A DNA stretch of 30,962 bases from JBMNTU01 sp050945895. GTDB taxonomy: Bacteria; Bacillota; Clostridia; Christensenellales; Christensenellaceae. Position numbers and translations under genes: made by a program. This document shows positions 1 through 10,272 of this stretch, one piece after another. Below the pieces are notes generated by a model, which saw only the letters and a program-made list of their open reading frames with translations, did not search any database and had not been told where the DNA came from. Position 1 is the stretch's first letter. Each line of letters starts with the position of its first letter. The stretch covers positions 1-30,962 of the forward strand of contig JBMNTU010000012.1 of assembly GCA_050945895.1 (NCBI GenBank). The letters are read 5' to 3'.

Positions 1-183
1 CATTCCGTTTACAAGCCGTACCCTAGCAATTTTCCTGAGTGCAGAATTTGGTTTTTTAGGAGTCATCGTACGAACCGCGAGACATACGCCGCGCTTTTGC
101 GGACACTGCTTCAAAATCGGCGAATCCGATGTGCTCTCCATCGTTTTTCTGCCCTGCTTTACCAGTTGATTAATGGTAGGCAT
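1..183 (-). CDS. rpsL: 30S ribosomal protein S12 (partial, C-terminus off window)
   Basis: The first 61 residues are visible, starting [13 protein letters not shown] and running through the conserved [15 protein letters not shown] and [19 protein letters not shown] stretches (about residues 18-57) that are diagnostic of S12. S12 sits at the decoding centre of the 30S subunit and takes part in codon recognition and translocation. The ATG at 183 is preceded by AAAGGAAGG at 7-base spacing. The residues visible here include the lysine in TPKKPNS that is a classic streptomycin-resistance position and it is the wild-type Lys. The remaining half lies beyond the left edge. It is the last visible member of the rpoB-rpoC transcript, as in Bacillus, where rpsL-rpsG-fusA-tuf follow. 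Confidence 0.98.
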   Translation of the reverse strand, partial: MPTINQLVKQGRKTMESTSDSPILKQCPQKRGVCLAVRTMTPKKPNSALRKIARVRLVNGM

Positions 184-225
184 ATATGTACCTTCCTTTC
201 TCAATATTTCTTTTGTATATAGTAA

Positions 226-260
226 GCCTTCCTTACAACCCTCTGGAAGGCGTTTTTTCT
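226..260 (+). terminator. Terminator-like hairpin on the plus strand, antisense to the L7Ae-rpsL junction
   Basis: GCCTTCC (226-232) and GGAAGGC (245-251) form a 7-bp stem with a 12-base loop, followed on the plus strand by GTTTTTTCTTTC. The U-tract is on the side opposite to the local genes. On the minus strand the hairpin begins inside the last codons of the L7Ae-like gene and ends about 43 bases before the rpsL start, with no T-tract. It may stop antisense transcription, or it may be an RNA processing or stability hairpin in the mRNA. No function is shown. Confidence 0.35.
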
Positions 261-511
261 TTCTTTTCCTTCAGTATGCCAGCGCAAGCCGTTTTAACGT
301 CAATCTGGCAAATATCCCCCAGTTCGTCCATTGTATCGACCCATACCGGCTCCAGACTTTTGCTGCGCGCGGCAACAAGCACCTTCTGTTTTATTTCCTC
401 ATCCGCATCTACTGCAAGGTAAACTTTCAAAACATTTTCCTTGTCCAGTTCACGCAGCAATTGCTTCAAGCCAACCACTTTTTGCCCTGTACTTTTCAGC
501 TCTGCAACCAT
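233..511 (-). CDS. L7Ae-family ribosomal/K-turn binding protein (YbxF-like)
   Basis: This 92-residue protein has the compact L7Ae/L30e/S12e/Gadd45 fold signature: a helix plus strand around [20 protein letters not shown], the VDADEEIK loop, and the [19 protein letters not shown] segment near residues 57-75. Bacillus YbxF, a K-turn binding protein, has the same size and lies in the same place between rpoC and rpsL. Likely role: binding kink-turn RNA on the ribosome or in structured leaders; the exact partner is not known. The ATG at 511 has GAGGG six bases upstream. It is 46 bases downstream of the unknown membrane gene and about 50 bases before rpsL. The C-terminal tail ([14 protein letters not shown]) is basic and probably disordered. 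Confidence 0.9.
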   Translation of the reverse strand: MVAELKSTGQKVVGLKQLLRELDKENVLKVYLAVDADEEIKQKVLVAARSKSLEPVWVDTMDELGDICQIDVKTACAGILKEKKEKTPSRGL

Positions 512-557
512 TCAAAACCCTCGTTTCCCTAAAAAGCACGCCTAAATATGATACCAC

Positions 558-1331
558 TCAAATATTGTAGTTGTCAAGCGTAATATCGTCTTCATCATTT
601 TTTATATCGCTTTGTTTGCGCAGCCTCTGATATTCTTTGTTCTTGCTAAACGATACCCTTGGCGGCGCATCCGATATCGGAAAGAAAAACCATCCCCTAT
701 CCAGCATCTGCCGAATCAGCGGAATCTCTGCCAGATTTAGGCGCACCGTATCCTGGGCGCGTTTAAACGAAGCCTCCGACGCCGTTTTACTAACAAAGTA
801 CCCGACAACGATACATCCCACTAAAATAGCAATCTGTACAAATATGAAATACTCCGTTGTGGAAAGCGGCAGCTTTGCCGTAATCGCTACTGCGATGATT
901 CCAATTACAATAAACAACGCAAACACAACGACTTGAATAATATCTCCCATTCGGAAAGCCTTTCGGCAATGGTCACAGATGCCTGCCTGCAATGGTACAA
1001 GTGACCCTACAGGCGTTTGCACCTTTTTCCCCAGCCCAAATATGATGCCTTTTTCCGAATAAGGATCCTCGTGTGCCATTTCAAACATGGCATAGCTGCT
1101 TTTTTTCCGCTCCGTATCCTTGCAAAACTGGCACGTATCGCTATCGTGCAAATCGTCTATGTTTTCCGGCAGAAGCGCAAGTGTCTGCAGCCACCGCTGT
1201 TCTGCATCCTGTTTCTGTTCATTTGTTTTAAGTGTCCGGATATAACACCCCTTGCAGCCATCTGTTCCCAGCCGGTTGCACACCTCGCTGTCCGCAACAA
1301 TACACTTTGCGCGAACCTGGTCATCAATCAT
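558..1331 (-). CDS. Unknown Cys-rich protein with two membrane helices
   Basis: Not recognised. The 257-residue product has a soluble N-terminal part (1-127) with eight cysteines: C10, C18, then C26-x2-C29, C67-x2-C70 and C119-x2-C122, the last just before the membrane. This suggests one or two zinc sites, or a redox function. Two hydrophobic segments follow, about 131-151 and 160-181, then an amphipathic helix and an acidic tail (KNDEDDITLDNYNI). There is no signal peptide, so the Cys region and the tail are probably both cytoplasmic. It sits in the rpoB-rpoC transcript, 89 bases after rpoC and 46 before the L7Ae gene, a place usually empty in Bacillus and Clostridium. The start at 1331 follows GGGGG at 11-base spacing, a modest site. 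Confidence 0.8.
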   Translation of the reverse strand: MIDDQVRAKCIVADSEVCNRLGTDGCKGCYIRTLKTNEQKQDAEQRWLQTLALLPENIDDLHDSDTCQFCKDTERKKSSYAMFEMAHEDPYSEKGIIFGLGKKVQTPVGSLVPLQAGICDHCRKAFRMGDIIQVVVFALFIVIGIIAVAITAKLPLSTTEYFIFVQIAILVGCIVVGYFVSKTASEASFKRAQDTVRLNLAEIPLIRQMLDRGWFFFPISDAPPRVSFSKNKEYQRLRKQSDIKNDEDDITLDNYNI

Positions 1332-1373
1332 AACAATTTTTACCCCCTACAAATCTTTGCCTCTGAAAGAGAA

Positions 1374-1403
1374 GGCTGCAAGCCGATTGGGCAGCCTGCA
1401 GCC
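1374..1403 (-). other. Inverted repeat after rpoC, possible attenuator
   Basis: The arms GGCTGCA and TGCAGCC (1374-1380 and 1397-1403) form a 7-bp stem around a 16-base loop. The hairpin lies 18 bases after the rpoC stop and on the minus strand is followed by the moderately U-rich TTCTCTTTC. It could be a leaky terminator reducing read-through into the downstream membrane and ribosomal protein genes. The tail is too interrupted for a confident terminator call. Confidence 0.35.
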
Positions 1404-1420
1404 TGGTTTTTGCATATCCG

Positions 1421-4400
1421 TTACAGATCCATGTCAATGTCGATCCCAAATGCATCGGTATCCATCTGCCCCGCAATTCCATCGTTTACAACATTCGATA
1501 TCACATCGATGTTCTTATAGCGCTTCATTCCCGTACCCGCAGGAATCAGCTTTCCGATGATGATGTTTTCCTTCAGCCCCAAAAGCGGGTCTACCTTTCC
1601 TTTTATGGCTGCTTCTGTCAGCACGCGTGTCGTTTCCTGGAAGGATGCTGCCGACAGGAAGCTATTTGTGGAAAGCGATGCCTTGGTAATTCCAAGCAGC
1701 ACACGCGACGCCGTCGCAGGCTCGCCGCCCTCCTTTAAGATGCGCTCGTTTTCCTTATCGAACCGGAAAATATCCACCAGCTCGCCCGGAAGCATCGTAG
1801 AATCTCCCGCATCCTCAATTTTTACCTTTTTGAGCATTTGACGAATGATGATTTCAAGATGCTTGTCCGAAATTTCTACGCCCTGCAAGCGGTACACCAT
1901 CTGCACCTCTTTAAGCAGGTATTGTTGTACGCCCTTGATTCCCTTTATTTTGAGTATATCGTTTGGGTTGATGGAGCCTTCCGTCAACTCGTCGCCCGCT
2001 TCAATAACGTCCCCGTCAAACACCTTCATGCGCGAACCATACGGAATCAGGTATGTTTTTGCCTCTCCCGCATCGTTCGAAACTGTAATCTCGCGTTTTT
2101 TGCGTGTATCGTTCACCGTCACCTTGCCGGCGATTTCAGAGATTACCGCAAGCCCGCGCGGTTTGCGCGCTTCAAAAAGCTCTTCGACACGGGGAAGACC
2201 CTGCGTAATATCGCCGCCGGCAACACCGCCCGTATGGAACGTACGCATCGTAAGCTGCGTGCCCGGCTCGCCGATGGACTGCGCCGCAATTACACCGACT
2301 GCCTCGCCGATATCCACTGGGTTGCCCGTCGCCATGTTGGCGCCATAGCATTTTGCGCATATCCCATATTCGCTCTTGCAGGTAAACACCGAACGGACAA
2401 ACACTTCCTCAACGCCAGCCTTAATAATCTTTTCTGCCAGTTCGTTGGTAATCATCTGGTTTTCTGCCAATACCAGATTTCCATCCTTATCGACAACATC
2501 CTGCGCCGTGTAGCGCCCGCGCAGCCGGTCGCCCAGCGGCTCGATGATTTCTTTGCCGTTCATCAAATTTTTGAGCGGAATTCCCTGTATCTGCTCTCCG
2601 AGCGACTCAAAGCAATCCGTTTCACGGATGATTACATTATGCGAAACGTCGACCAACCGGCGCGTCAGGTAACCGGAGTCGGCCGTACGAAGCGCCGTAT
2701 CCGCAAGCCCTTTGCGTGCACCGTGCGAAGAAATAAAGTATTCCAGCACCGTCAGTCCTTCGCGGAAATTCGCGCGGATGGGAATCTCGATAATTTCGCC
2801 GTTCGGGTCTGCCATCAGCCCGCGCATTCCGGCAAGCTGGCGGATCTGGTTTGTGGAACCACGCGCGCCGGAATTTGCCATCATGTAAATGGGGTTAAAC
2901 TTATCCAGCGTTTTCATCAGCGCGCCCGTAACTTTATTGGTCGTTTCTTCCCAAACCTTAACTGCATTATCTTTACGCTCTTTATCTGTCAAAAAGCCGC
3001 GCTTGTATTGCTTTTCAATTTCAACAACCTTGTCTTCCGCTTCGTCAATAAACTCTTTCTTCTCTTTGGGAATCTGTATATCCGAAACACTGACCGTAAT
3101 GGCGCCCACCGTCGAATAGTGGAATCCCAGTTTTTTAATGCCGTCCAAAACGTAAGACGTCTTTGTCGGGCCCAGCTTAGAGTAGCAAAGGTCGACGACC
3201 TTACCCAGCTGTTTTTTATCTACCAGCGTATCTACTTCATATTTCAGCTCGTTTTCCGGGTTGGAGCGGTCCATATATCCCAAATCCTGCGGAATGACCG
3301 AGTTGAAAATCAGACGGCCGGTCGTCGTTTCAATGATCCCCGTCTTCCACTCGCCGTCGATTTCTTTTTCCACACGCACGTTGATCATCGCCTGCAGGTC
3401 AATATTTCCCGTATGGTATGCAAGTTCGGCTTCCTCGGGTGAAGCAAAATAGCTGCCTTCTCCTTTTGCGCCTTCCTTGTGTATGGTCAGGTAGTAAGAA
3501 CCAATGACCATGTCCTGCGTGGGCGAAACGACCGGTTTTCCATCCTGCGGCTTCAAAATGTTGTTTGCCGTCAGCATTAAAAACCGCGCTTCCGACTGTG
3601 CCTCTACCGAAAGCGGAACATGGACGGCCATTTGGTCTCCGTCGAAGTCCGCATTGTATGCCGTACAAACGAGCGGGTGCAGCTTGATTGCGCGCCCCTC
3701 CACAAGCACCGGCTCAAACGCCTGGATGCCCAATCTATGCAGCGTCGGCGCACGGTTCAAAAGCACCGGATGCCCCTGTATCACGTCTTCCAGCACGTCC
3801 CAAACTTCGGGGCGCACCTTTTCTACCATGCGTTTTGCCGATTTAATATTATGCGCCATGCCGTCCGCAACAAGCTTTTTCATGACAAACGGTTTAAACA
3901 GTTCCAGCGCCATTTCTTTGGGCAGTCCGCACTGGTGCATCTTAAGCTCCGGCCCAACCACAATAACCGAACGGCCGGAGTAGTCTACACGCTTGCCGAG
4001 CAGGTTCTGGCGGAAACGCCCCTGCTTGCCGCGCAGCATGTCCGAAAGAGACTTCAGCGGCCTGTTGCCCGGGCCCGTTACCGGGCGTCCGCGCCTGCCA
4101 TTATCGATCAATGCGTCCACCGCTTCCTGCAGCATACGCTTTTCGTTGCGTACAATAATATCCGGCGCACGAAGCTGCAGCAGCCTGTTCAGCCGATTGT
4201 TTCTGTTGATTACGCGCCGGTACAAGTCGTTTAAGTCGGAAGTCGCAAACCGGCCGCCATCCAGCTGCACCATGGGCCGCAGCTCGGGCGGAATAACGGG
4301 AACGGCGTCCATAATGATCCACTCCGGCTTGTTTCCGGATTTGCGGAACGCCTCCACGACCTCCAGACGCTTAACGGCACGCACGCGCTTTTGGCCAGTG

Positions 4401-4996
4401 CTCGTTTTAAGCTCTGTCCGCAGCTCTGCCGCTTCCTTCTCCAGATCAACATTTTTAAGCAGTATCTTAACGGCTTCCGCACCCATTCCCGCAGAAAAGG
4501 ATTCTTCGCCAAACCGCTCCTGCATTTCCCTGTATTCTTTATCTGTCAAAAGCTGTTTGTATTCAAGCTGCGTTGTTCCCGGGTCGGTTACAACAAATGC
4601 CGCAAAATACAATATTTTTTCCAGCGACCGCGGCGACATGTCTAAAAGCAGCCCCATGCGCGACGGAATTCCCTTAAAATACCAGATATGCGAAACGGGC
4701 GCAGCGAGCTCTATATGCCCCATGCGTTCGCGGCGCACCTTTGCACGCGTTACTTCCACGCCGCACTTGTCGCAGATGATTCCCTTATAGCGGATTCGCT
4801 TATACCGTCCGCAGTGGCATTCCCAGTCCTTGGTGGGCCCAAAAATGCGTTCGCAAAACAGCCCGTCTTTTTCGGGCTTTAGTGTGCGGTAGTTAATGGT
4901 CTCAGGCTTTTTTACCTCGCCTCTAGACCATTCCCGTATTTTTTCCGGGGACGCCAGACCTATCTGTATCGAATCAAACGTGTTGAGTTCAAACAA
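1421..4996 (-). CDS. rpoC: DNA-directed RNA polymerase subunit beta'
   Basis: This is the 1191-residue beta' subunit, the clamp and catalytic-magnesium half of RNA polymerase. The N-terminal zinc ribbon has C60, C62, C75 and C78. The absolutely conserved [10 protein letters not shown] loop is at about 448-457, with D450, D452 and D454 holding the catalytic Mg. The second zinc site ([11 protein letters not shown]) and the trigger-loop/bridge-helix region ([21 protein letters not shown]) are intact. Length matches Gram-positive beta' without the large proteobacterial insertion. The start is TTG at 4996 preceded by AGGGAGGAG at 7-base spacing. It lies 59 bases after rpoB and is certainly co-transcribed. 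Confidence 0.99.
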   Translation of the reverse strand: MFELNTFDSIQIGLASPEKIREWSRGEVKKPETINYRTLKPEKDGLFCERIFGPTKDWECHCGRYKRIRYKGIICDKCGVEVTRAKVRRERMGHIELAAPVSHIWYFKGIPSRMGLLLDMSPRSLEKILYFAAFVVTDPGTTQLEYKQLLTDKEYREMQERFGEESFSAGMGAEAVKILLKNVDLEKEAAELRTELKTSTGQKRVRAVKRLEVVEAFRKSGNKPEWIIMDAVPVIPPELRPMVQLDGGRFATSDLNDLYRRVINRNNRLNRLLQLRAPDIIVRNEKRMLQEAVDALIDNGRRGRPVTGPGNRPLKSLSDMLRGKQGRFRQNLLGKRVDYSGRSVIVVGPELKMHQCGLPKEMALELFKPFVMKKLVADGMAHNIKSAKRMVEKVRPEVWDVLEDVIQGHPVLLNRAPTLHRLGIQAFEPVLVEGRAIKLHPLVCTAYNADFDGDQMAVHVPLSVEAQSEARFLMLTANNILKPQDGKPVVSPTQDMVIGSYYLTIHKEGAKGEGSYFASPEEAELAYHTGNIDLQAMINVRVEKEIDGEWKTGIIETTTGRLIFNSVIPQDLGYMDRSNPENELKYEVDTLVDKKQLGKVVDLCYSKLGPTKTSYVLDGIKKLGFHYSTVGAITVSVSDIQIPKEKKEFIDEAEDKVVEIEKQYKRGFLTDKERKDNAVKVWEETTNKVTGALMKTLDKFNPIYMMANSGARGSTNQIRQLAGMRGLMADPNGEIIEIPIRANFREGLTVLEYFISSHGARKGLADTALRTADSGYLTRRLVDVSHNVIIRETDCFESLGEQIQGIPLKNLMNGKEIIEPLGDRLRGRYTAQDVVDKDGNLVLAENQMITNELAEKIIKAGVEEVFVRSVFTCKSEYGICAKCYGANMATGNPVDIGEAVGVIAAQSIGEPGTQLTMRTFHTGGVAGGDITQGLPRVEELFEARKPRGLAVISEIAGKVTVNDTRKKREITVSNDAGEAKTYLIPYGSRMKVFDGDVIEAGDELTEGSINPNDILKIKGIKGVQQYLLKEVQMVYRLQGVEISDKHLEIIIRQMLKKVKIEDAGDSTMLPGELVDIFRFDKENERILKEGGEPATASRVLLGITKASLSTNSFLSAASFQETTRVLTEAAIKGKVDPLLGLKENIIIGKLIPAGTGMKRYKNIDVISNVVNDGIAGQMDTDAFGIDIDMDL

Positions 4997-5055
4997 GTGA
5001 ACACTCCTCCCTTATATGTAAAAAAGTTTTTCCATCATTTACTGCGCCTGCCCCG

Positions 5056-8000
5056 CTACATATCGTCATCCATATCCGGGATTTCAATATCCACATCATC
5101 CGGCAGCGACAAGTCCTCATCTTCCAATTCAATGTCATCCGACGGAATGTCCGAAAGCAGGTCTTCGTCCTCGTCAAAATCAAGCTCTATGTCGTCATTG
5201 TCCAGCATCTGGATGTCGGGCAGGTCCAGCTCGTCGATGGAAACATCGTCAATATCCTCAAGCACCATGTTGTCGTCATCGAAACCCTCTTCACCTTCGC
5301 CCTCAAGCGGCAGGTCTTCCGCTCCGGCAATATTGATGTCGATGGAAAGCCCGTCGTCCTCGTCCGCCTCTTTAATGGCAACTTCGCCGCGGTCTTCCGA
5401 AAGCACCTTAACATCCAGCCCCAGGCTCTGCATTTCCTTAATCAATACCTTGAACGATTCGGGAATGCCCGGCTCGGGAATGTTCTCGCCCTTTACAATG
5501 GCCTCGTACGTTTTTACACGGCCGACTACGTCGTCCGATTTCACCGTCAAAATCTCCTGCAGCGTATTTGCCGCACCGTACGCCTCCAGCGCCCACACTT
5601 CCATCTCTCCGAAGCGCTGTCCGCCGAATTGCGCCTTGCCGCCAAGCGGCTGCTGCGTCACAAGCGAATATGGTCCCGTAGACCGCGCGTGGATCTTGTC
5701 GTCCACAAGGTGGTGCAGCTTAAGGATGTACATATAACCAACCGTCACGCGGTTTTCAAACGGCTCGCCGCTGCGTCCGTCGTACAGCATGGTTTTTCCA
5801 TCCTCGTTCAACCCAGACTTTTTGAGCATCTGCTCAATATCTTCCTCCGACGCACCATCGAAAACAGGCGTCGCTATTTCTATGCCAAGCTCGCGCGCCG
5901 CCCGGCCCAAATGAACCTCCAACACCTGCCCGATGTTCATACGCGAAGGCACGCCCAGCGGGTTGAGCACAATATCCAGCGGCGTTCCGTCCGGCAAGAA
6001 CGGCATGTCCTCTACCGGCATCACACGAGAGATAACGCCCTTGTTTCCGTGGCGCCCTGCCATTTTGTCGCCCACCGATATTTTTCGCTTCTGGGCAATA
6101 TATACACGCACCAGCTTATTGACGCCGGCCGTCAGTTCGTCCTTGTTTTCCCGCATGAACACTTTTACATCCACAACGATTCCTGCTTCGCCATGCGGCA
6201 CGCGCAGCGACGTATCGCGCACTTCACGCGCTTTTTCGCCGAAAATAGCGCGAAGGAGGCGTTCTTCCGCCGTCAGCTCCGTTTCGCCCTTGGGCGTTAC
6301 TTTTCCGACGAGTATGTCTCCGCTCCGCACTTCCGCGCCAATACGTACAATTCCCGACGCATCAAGGTCTGCCAGCGCATCGTCGCCCACATTCGGGATG
6401 TCACGTGTAATTTCCTCCGGCCCAAGCTTGGTGTCGCGCGCCTCCGCCTCATATTCTTCAATATGGATAGAGGTGAACACATCGTCTTTTACCAGCCGCT
6501 CGGAAAGCAGCATCGCATCCTCGTAGTTGTAGCCTTCCCAGGTCATAAAGCCTACCAGCACGTTTTTGCCAAGCGCCATTTCGCCTTTGTCCGTAGACGG
6601 GCCGTCCGCAATAACCTGCCCGGCCTCAATTTCCTGCCCTTCATACACAAGCGGCAGCTGGTTGATGCACGTTCCCTGGTTGCTGCGCGCAAATTTCGTC
6701 AGCGTATATTCCGATTCCGTCCTGTCTTCATTGGCAACAACGATCTTTTTCGCGGTCACCGCTTTAACCTTTCCGGCTTTTTCTGCAATGAGCAGCACGC
6801 CCGAGTCGTACGCCGCTTTATATTCCATGCCCGTTCCAATAACCGGCGCTTCGGGAATCAAAAGCGGGACAGCCTGGCGCTGCATGTTAGAGCCCATCAG
6901 CGCGCGGTTGGCGTCATCGTTTTCCAAAAACGGTATAAGCGCCGCCGCAACCGATACAAGCTGTTTGGGCGAAACGTCCATCATGTCCACCTCGTCGCGC
7001 GGAACCTCTACAAACAGCTCCCGCAGGCGGCACATAACACGGTCGTGGACAAAGCGCCCGTCATCGTCGATCGGCTCGTTGGCCTGCGCAACGATCAGGT
7101 TTTCCTCTTCGTCCGCCGTCATATACCGCACGTCCGGCGTAACGATGCCTTTTTTCTTATCGATAACACGGTACGGCGTTTCAATAAACCCATACTCGTT
7201 GATGCGCGCATAGGTAGAGAGCGAACCGATAAGGCCAATGTTCGGCCCCTCCGGTGTCTCAATCGGGCACATGCGGCCATAGTGCGAATGATGTACGTCA
7301 CGCACGTCAAAGCTGGCGCGCTCGCGGTTGAGGCCGCCCGGCCCAAGCGCCGAAAGCCTTCTTTTATGCGTCAGCTCGGCCAGCGGATTTGTTTGGTCCA
7401 TAAACTGCGAAAGCTGCGACGATCCAAAAAACTCCTTAATCGCCGCCGTTACCGGCCGAATGTTAATCAAGTTACTGGGCGTCGCCACATCCATATCCTG
7501 TATGGACATTCTTTCACGAACAACCCGCTCCAGCCTTGTCAGCCCCACACGAATCTGGTTTTGCAGCAGCTCTCCTACAGAGCGCAGGCGACGGTTGCCC
7601 AAATAATCGATATCGTCCGTTTCGCCCAGCCCATGCTTTAGGCCAACGAAGTAATTCACTGCCGCAAAAATATCCTCCAAAATAATGTGCTTGGGGATCA
7701 ATATAGCAATATTCTCTTTAATCTTTTCTTTTAGAAGGTTTTTATCGTTTCCATACTCGGCAATCATCTCTTTAAGCGCCGGATAGTAAACCTGCTCGTT
7801 TATGCCTGCCGAAGCCGGGTCAAACGGCAGGTGCTTCGCCGCATCCACAAAATGGTTTCCGTGCACCCGGAACGAAGCCTCGCCTACTTCAACATCCACG
7901 GTATTGATTCCCGCATTCACAATTTGCAGCGCAAGCTTTTCGGTAATCCGGTCTCCTTTTGCAACATAAAGCTCGCCTGTCTCCTCGTCTACCACGTTGT

Positions 8001-8868
8001 CGGCCGCTACCTGCCCCTCAATCCTGTCTTTCAGCGACAGCTTCTTATTGAATTTATAGCGCCCCACCCGTGCCAGGTCGTACCGCTTCGGGTCAAAGAA
8101 CAGCGACGTCAAAAGGCTGGTTGCGCTTTCTACAGTCGGCGGCTCACCCGGCCGCAAACGCTTGTACACTTCCAGCAGCCCCTCGTCTTTAGAGGCCGTG
8201 TTGTCCTTCTTAATCGTTGCTTCAATATTTTCGTCGTCACCGAAGAATTTCCGTATATCGGTATCGCTTCCCATGCCCATCGCGCGCAAAAACACCGTCG
8301 CCGGAAGCTTTCTCGTCCGGTCCACACGAATAAACAGGCAGTCGTTGGAATCCGTCTCAAACTCCAGCCACGCGCCCCTGTTGGGTATAACCGTCGAGCT
8401 GTAAAGGTCTTTGCCGGCCTTGTCCTTCGCCGTTCCAAAATACACGCCGGGCGAGCGCACAAGCTGCGAAACGATAACGCGCTCGGCGCCGTTGATAATA
8501 AACGTCCCCTTATCTGTCATCAGGGGGAAGTCTCCCATAAATACCTGCTGCTCTTTAACTTCGCCCGTTTCCTTATTTAAAAGGCGAACCTGTACCTTCA
8601 GAGGCGCAGCATAATTAACGTCCCGTTCCTTGCATTCTTCCACAGAATACTTCGGGTCGTCCGCAATCTGGTAATCGACAAATTCCAGCAGGAGATTTTC
8701 AGAATAATCGGAAATCGGGGAGATGTCTTTGAGTACCTCTCCAAGCCCTTCTTCCAAAAACCGAGTGTAAGAGTTTTTTTGGATTTCGATCAAGTCCGGC
8801 ATGTCCAGCACTTCTTTGATCTTAGAAAAGCTCATCCTCTTATTCGTCCCAAACTGAACTTCATGCAT
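5056..8868 (-). CDS. rpoB: DNA-directed RNA polymerase subunit beta with long acidic C-terminal tail
   Basis: This is the beta subunit, which with beta' forms the active-site cleft. The rifampicin pocket ([20 protein letters not shown], then [10 protein letters not shown]) has wild-type residues at the usual resistance positions. The [10 protein letters not shown] and [14 protein letters not shown] type motifs are present. After the standard beta C-terminal clamp region ending near [14 protein letters not shown], an extra tail of 102 residues follows, about half Asp/Glu and with no Lys, Arg or His. An upstream in-frame TTG at 8880 directly abuts the AGGAG, so translation cannot start there. 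The ATG at 8868 ([11 protein letters not shown]) lies 12 bases from it and is preferred, giving 1270 residues. It is first in its transcript and is not preceded by rplJ-rplL. Confidence 0.98.
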   Translation of the reverse strand: MHEVQFGTNKRMSFSKIKEVLDMPDLIEIQKNSYTRFLEEGLGEVLKDISPISDYSENLLLEFVDYQIADDPKYSVEECKERDVNYAAPLKVQVRLLNKETGEVKEQQVFMGDFPLMTDKGTFIINGAERVIVSQLVRSPGVYFGTAKDKAGKDLYSSTVIPNRGAWLEFETDSNDCLFIRVDRTRKLPATVFLRAMGMGSDTDIRKFFGDDENIEATIKKDNTASKDEGLLEVYKRLRPGEPPTVESATSLLTSLFFDPKRYDLARVGRYKFNKKLSLKDRIEGQVAADNVVDEETGELYVAKGDRITEKLALQIVNAGINTVDVEVGEASFRVHGNHFVDAAKHLPFDPASAGINEQVYYPALKEMIAEYGNDKNLLKEKIKENIAILIPKHIILEDIFAAVNYFVGLKHGLGETDDIDYLGNRRLRSVGELLQNQIRVGLTRLERVVRERMSIQDMDVATPSNLINIRPVTAAIKEFFGSSQLSQFMDQTNPLAELTHKRRLSALGPGGLNRERASFDVRDVHHSHYGRMCPIETPEGPNIGLIGSLSTYARINEYGFIETPYRVIDKKKGIVTPDVRYMTADEEENLIVAQANEPIDDDGRFVHDRVMCRLRELFVEVPRDEVDMMDVSPKQLVSVAAALIPFLENDDANRALMGSNMQRQAVPLLIPEAPVIGTGMEYKAAYDSGVLLIAEKAGKVKAVTAKKIVVANEDRTESEYTLTKFARSNQGTCINQLPLVYEGQEIEAGQVIADGPSTDKGEMALGKNVLVGFMTWEGYNYEDAMLLSERLVKDDVFTSIHIEEYEAEARDTKLGPEEITRDIPNVGDDALADLDASGIVRIGAEVRSGDILVGKVTPKGETELTAEERLLRAIFGEKAREVRDTSLRVPHGEAGIVVDVKVFMRENKDELTAGVNKLVRVYIAQKRKISVGDKMAGRHGNKGVISRVMPVEDMPFLPDGTPLDIVLNPLGVPSRMNIGQVLEVHLGRAARELGIEIATPVFDGASEEDIEQMLKKSGLNEDGKTMLYDGRSGEPFENRVTVGYMYILKLHHLVDDKIHARSTGPYSLVTQQPLGGKAQFGGQRFGEMEVWALEAYGAANTLQEILTVKSDDVVGRVKTYEAIVKGENIPEPGIPESFKVLIKEMQSLGLDVKVLSEDRGEVAIKEADEDDGLSIDINIAGAEDLPLEGEGEEGFDDDNMVLEDIDDVSIDELDLPDIQMLDNDDIELDFDEDEDLLSDIPSDDIELEDEDLSLPDDVDIEIPDMDDDM

Positions 8869-8911
8869 ACTCGTAAACAACTCCTATATTTAAAATGTTT
8901 ATAATTCTATT

Positions 8912-8937
8912 GCAATGGTGCATAAAAGGTGCATTGC
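8912..8937 (-). promoter_or_regulatory. Dyad in the rpoB leader
   Basis: GCAATG (8912-8917) and CATTGC (8932-8937) are inverted arms enclosing two direct copies of GGTGCAT. The element is about 30 bases upstream of the rpoB ribosome binding site, in a leader of roughly 190 nt. It may be a weak hairpin or an operator-like site. No known family was recognised. Confidence 0.35.
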
Positions 8938-9079
8938 CCTTCGCTCCGCACTTTTACCCCACGCGCAAAAAACACACAGGCTTCTTTCTATACCGCCGTT
9001 TTTCACAATAGGGCGCATGCGTTGCTTCGGCTTTTTTTAGACATACTTCCGCAGTATAATAATGCTAACGCAGTATATT

Positions 9080-9108
9080 ACTATACCACCAAAAAATCAA
9101 GCTGTCAA
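9080..9108 (-). promoter_or_regulatory. Strong sigma-A promoter for rpoB-rpoC
   Basis: The minus strand carries a perfect -35 TTGACA (9108-9103), a 17-base spacer ending in TGG, and -10 TATAGT (9085-9080). A start near 9073 gives a leader of about 190-200 nt before rpoB. The promoter lies 40 bases beyond the yacL stop. rpoB-rpoC therefore has a dedicated strong promoter and does not depend on upstream ribosomal protein genes. Confidence 0.85.
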
Positions 9109-9148
9109 TAACTGTTTTTTGTCAATTGGTTATAATGATTGCGTATCA

Positions 9149-10234
9149 CTATTTTATTTTCGCAAAAATCATCCGACCTGCCGCCGTCTGCAAAATGCTC
9201 GTAACAACAACGTCGAGTATTTTCTCTGCCATTCCCTTCGCGCCTTCTACCACAATCATTGTGCCGTCGTCCAGGTAGGCAATCCCCTGGTTTTGTTCCT
9301 TGCCATCCTTCACGATTGCAACAGACAGCTCCTCGCCCGCCATCAGAATGGGCTTTACGGCATTGGCAAGCTCGTTGATATTAAACACCCGAATATCCTG
9401 CACAGCCGCCACCTTGTTCAGATTATAGTCGTTTGTAACCAGCACGGCGCCCATGTCCTTTGCCAACCGCAAAAGCTTGGTGTCTACCTCCATGGCGTCA
9501 TCATAATCCTGCTCCAAAACACGCATGGAATTTTTCATTTCCTTTTGCATTTTTTTTAGCACGTCCAGCCCTCTGCGCCCGCGTACCCTGCGCATAGAAT
9601 CCTCCGAATCGGCAATATTCTGAAGCTCCTTCAACACAAATTCCGCCACCAGTATTTCGCCCTCCAGCATTCCGGTCTTACATATATCGTATATCCTGCC
9701 GTCGATAATCACACTGGTATCCAGCAGCTTTGGAGCTGCGCCCGTTGCGGCTTCCCCGTCCCTGCCCTGCTTTCTTGCACTCAGCATATTCGCAAAATCC
9801 CGTTTCCGCTTTATGCCCGTCGAAAAACCCAGGTAGCCAAAAATCAGGTAATCGACAATCGTCAGCGGAATAGAAATAAACGCCACAGGAATCAGCGCAA
9901 TGATGTTGGAAATCAGTGCCGCAATCACCAGGCCGATAATCAAGCCAATCGCGCCCGAAATAACCGTAATCGAAGAAGAAACGGTCAGCCAGTTTTCCAC
10001 GCTCGTCGTCCCTTTTTGAATAGACCCCGTAATTCTCCTGGATAAAATAATAAAAATAATTCCGGAAATAATTGCAGATACAATATAAATAATAAAGGAA
10101 ATCCACGGTTCAATCCTCTCCGACGCCGGCGTTCCCGTAAAATACCCATATGCGCTGTCCAGCAGCAGCAAAACGCCCGGTCCAACCATAAAGCCAATCA
10201 CAATGATTACGACCCTCATCAGCTTCGCAAACAA
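9149..10234 (-). CDS. yacL: YacL-like membrane PIN-TRAM domain protein
   Basis: This 361-residue protein has four hydrophobic segments (about 7-28, 44-65, 87-108, 110-135), then a PIN nuclease-like domain (about 170-290) with the expected acidic residues D172 (LLDTSVIIDGR), E203, D251 and D269 (VTNDYN). A TRAM RNA-binding domain occupies about 299-361. This is the YacL architecture conserved next to radA in Firmicutes; it is presumed to be a membrane-tethered RNase or RNA-binding protein, but its substrate is not established. The start is TTG at 10234, behind a near-perfect AAAGGAGGTGA. The gene lies 38 bases after radA. The usual disA between radA and yacL is absent. Confidence 0.93.
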   Translation of the reverse strand: MFAKLMRVVIIVIGFMVGPGVLLLLDSAYGYFTGTPASERIEPWISFIIYIVSAIISGIIFIILSRRITGSIQKGTTSVENWLTVSSSITVISGAIGLIIGLVIAALISNIIALIPVAFISIPLTIVDYLIFGYLGFSTGIKRKRDFANMLSARKQGRDGEAATGAAPKLLDTSVIIDGRIYDICKTGMLEGEILVAEFVLKELQNIADSEDSMRRVRGRRGLDVLKKMQKEMKNSMRVLEQDYDDAMEVDTKLLRLAKDMGAVLVTNDYNLNKVAAVQDIRVFNINELANAVKPILMAGEELSVAIVKDGKEQNQGIAYLDDGTMIVVEGAKGMAEKILDVVVTSILQTAAGRMIFAKIK

Positions 10235-10272
10235 AATTTCTCACCTCCTTTCCAAATATATAATCATGAAAC

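Noticed and set aside
1838..3442. Long open frame on the plus strand across rpoC, and similar long plus-strand frames over rpoB (5629-7641), radA/propeller (11478-12848), mazG (15114-16301) and mfd (20180-21613)
   Set aside because: All lie antisense to highly conserved genes, have low-complexity Arg/His-rich translations, no good ribosome binding site, and no recognisable domain. They come from codon-bias effects on the opposite strand.
1421..8868. Rifampicin-resistance type changes in RpoB
   Set aside because: The resistance cluster reads as wild type at the usual positions.
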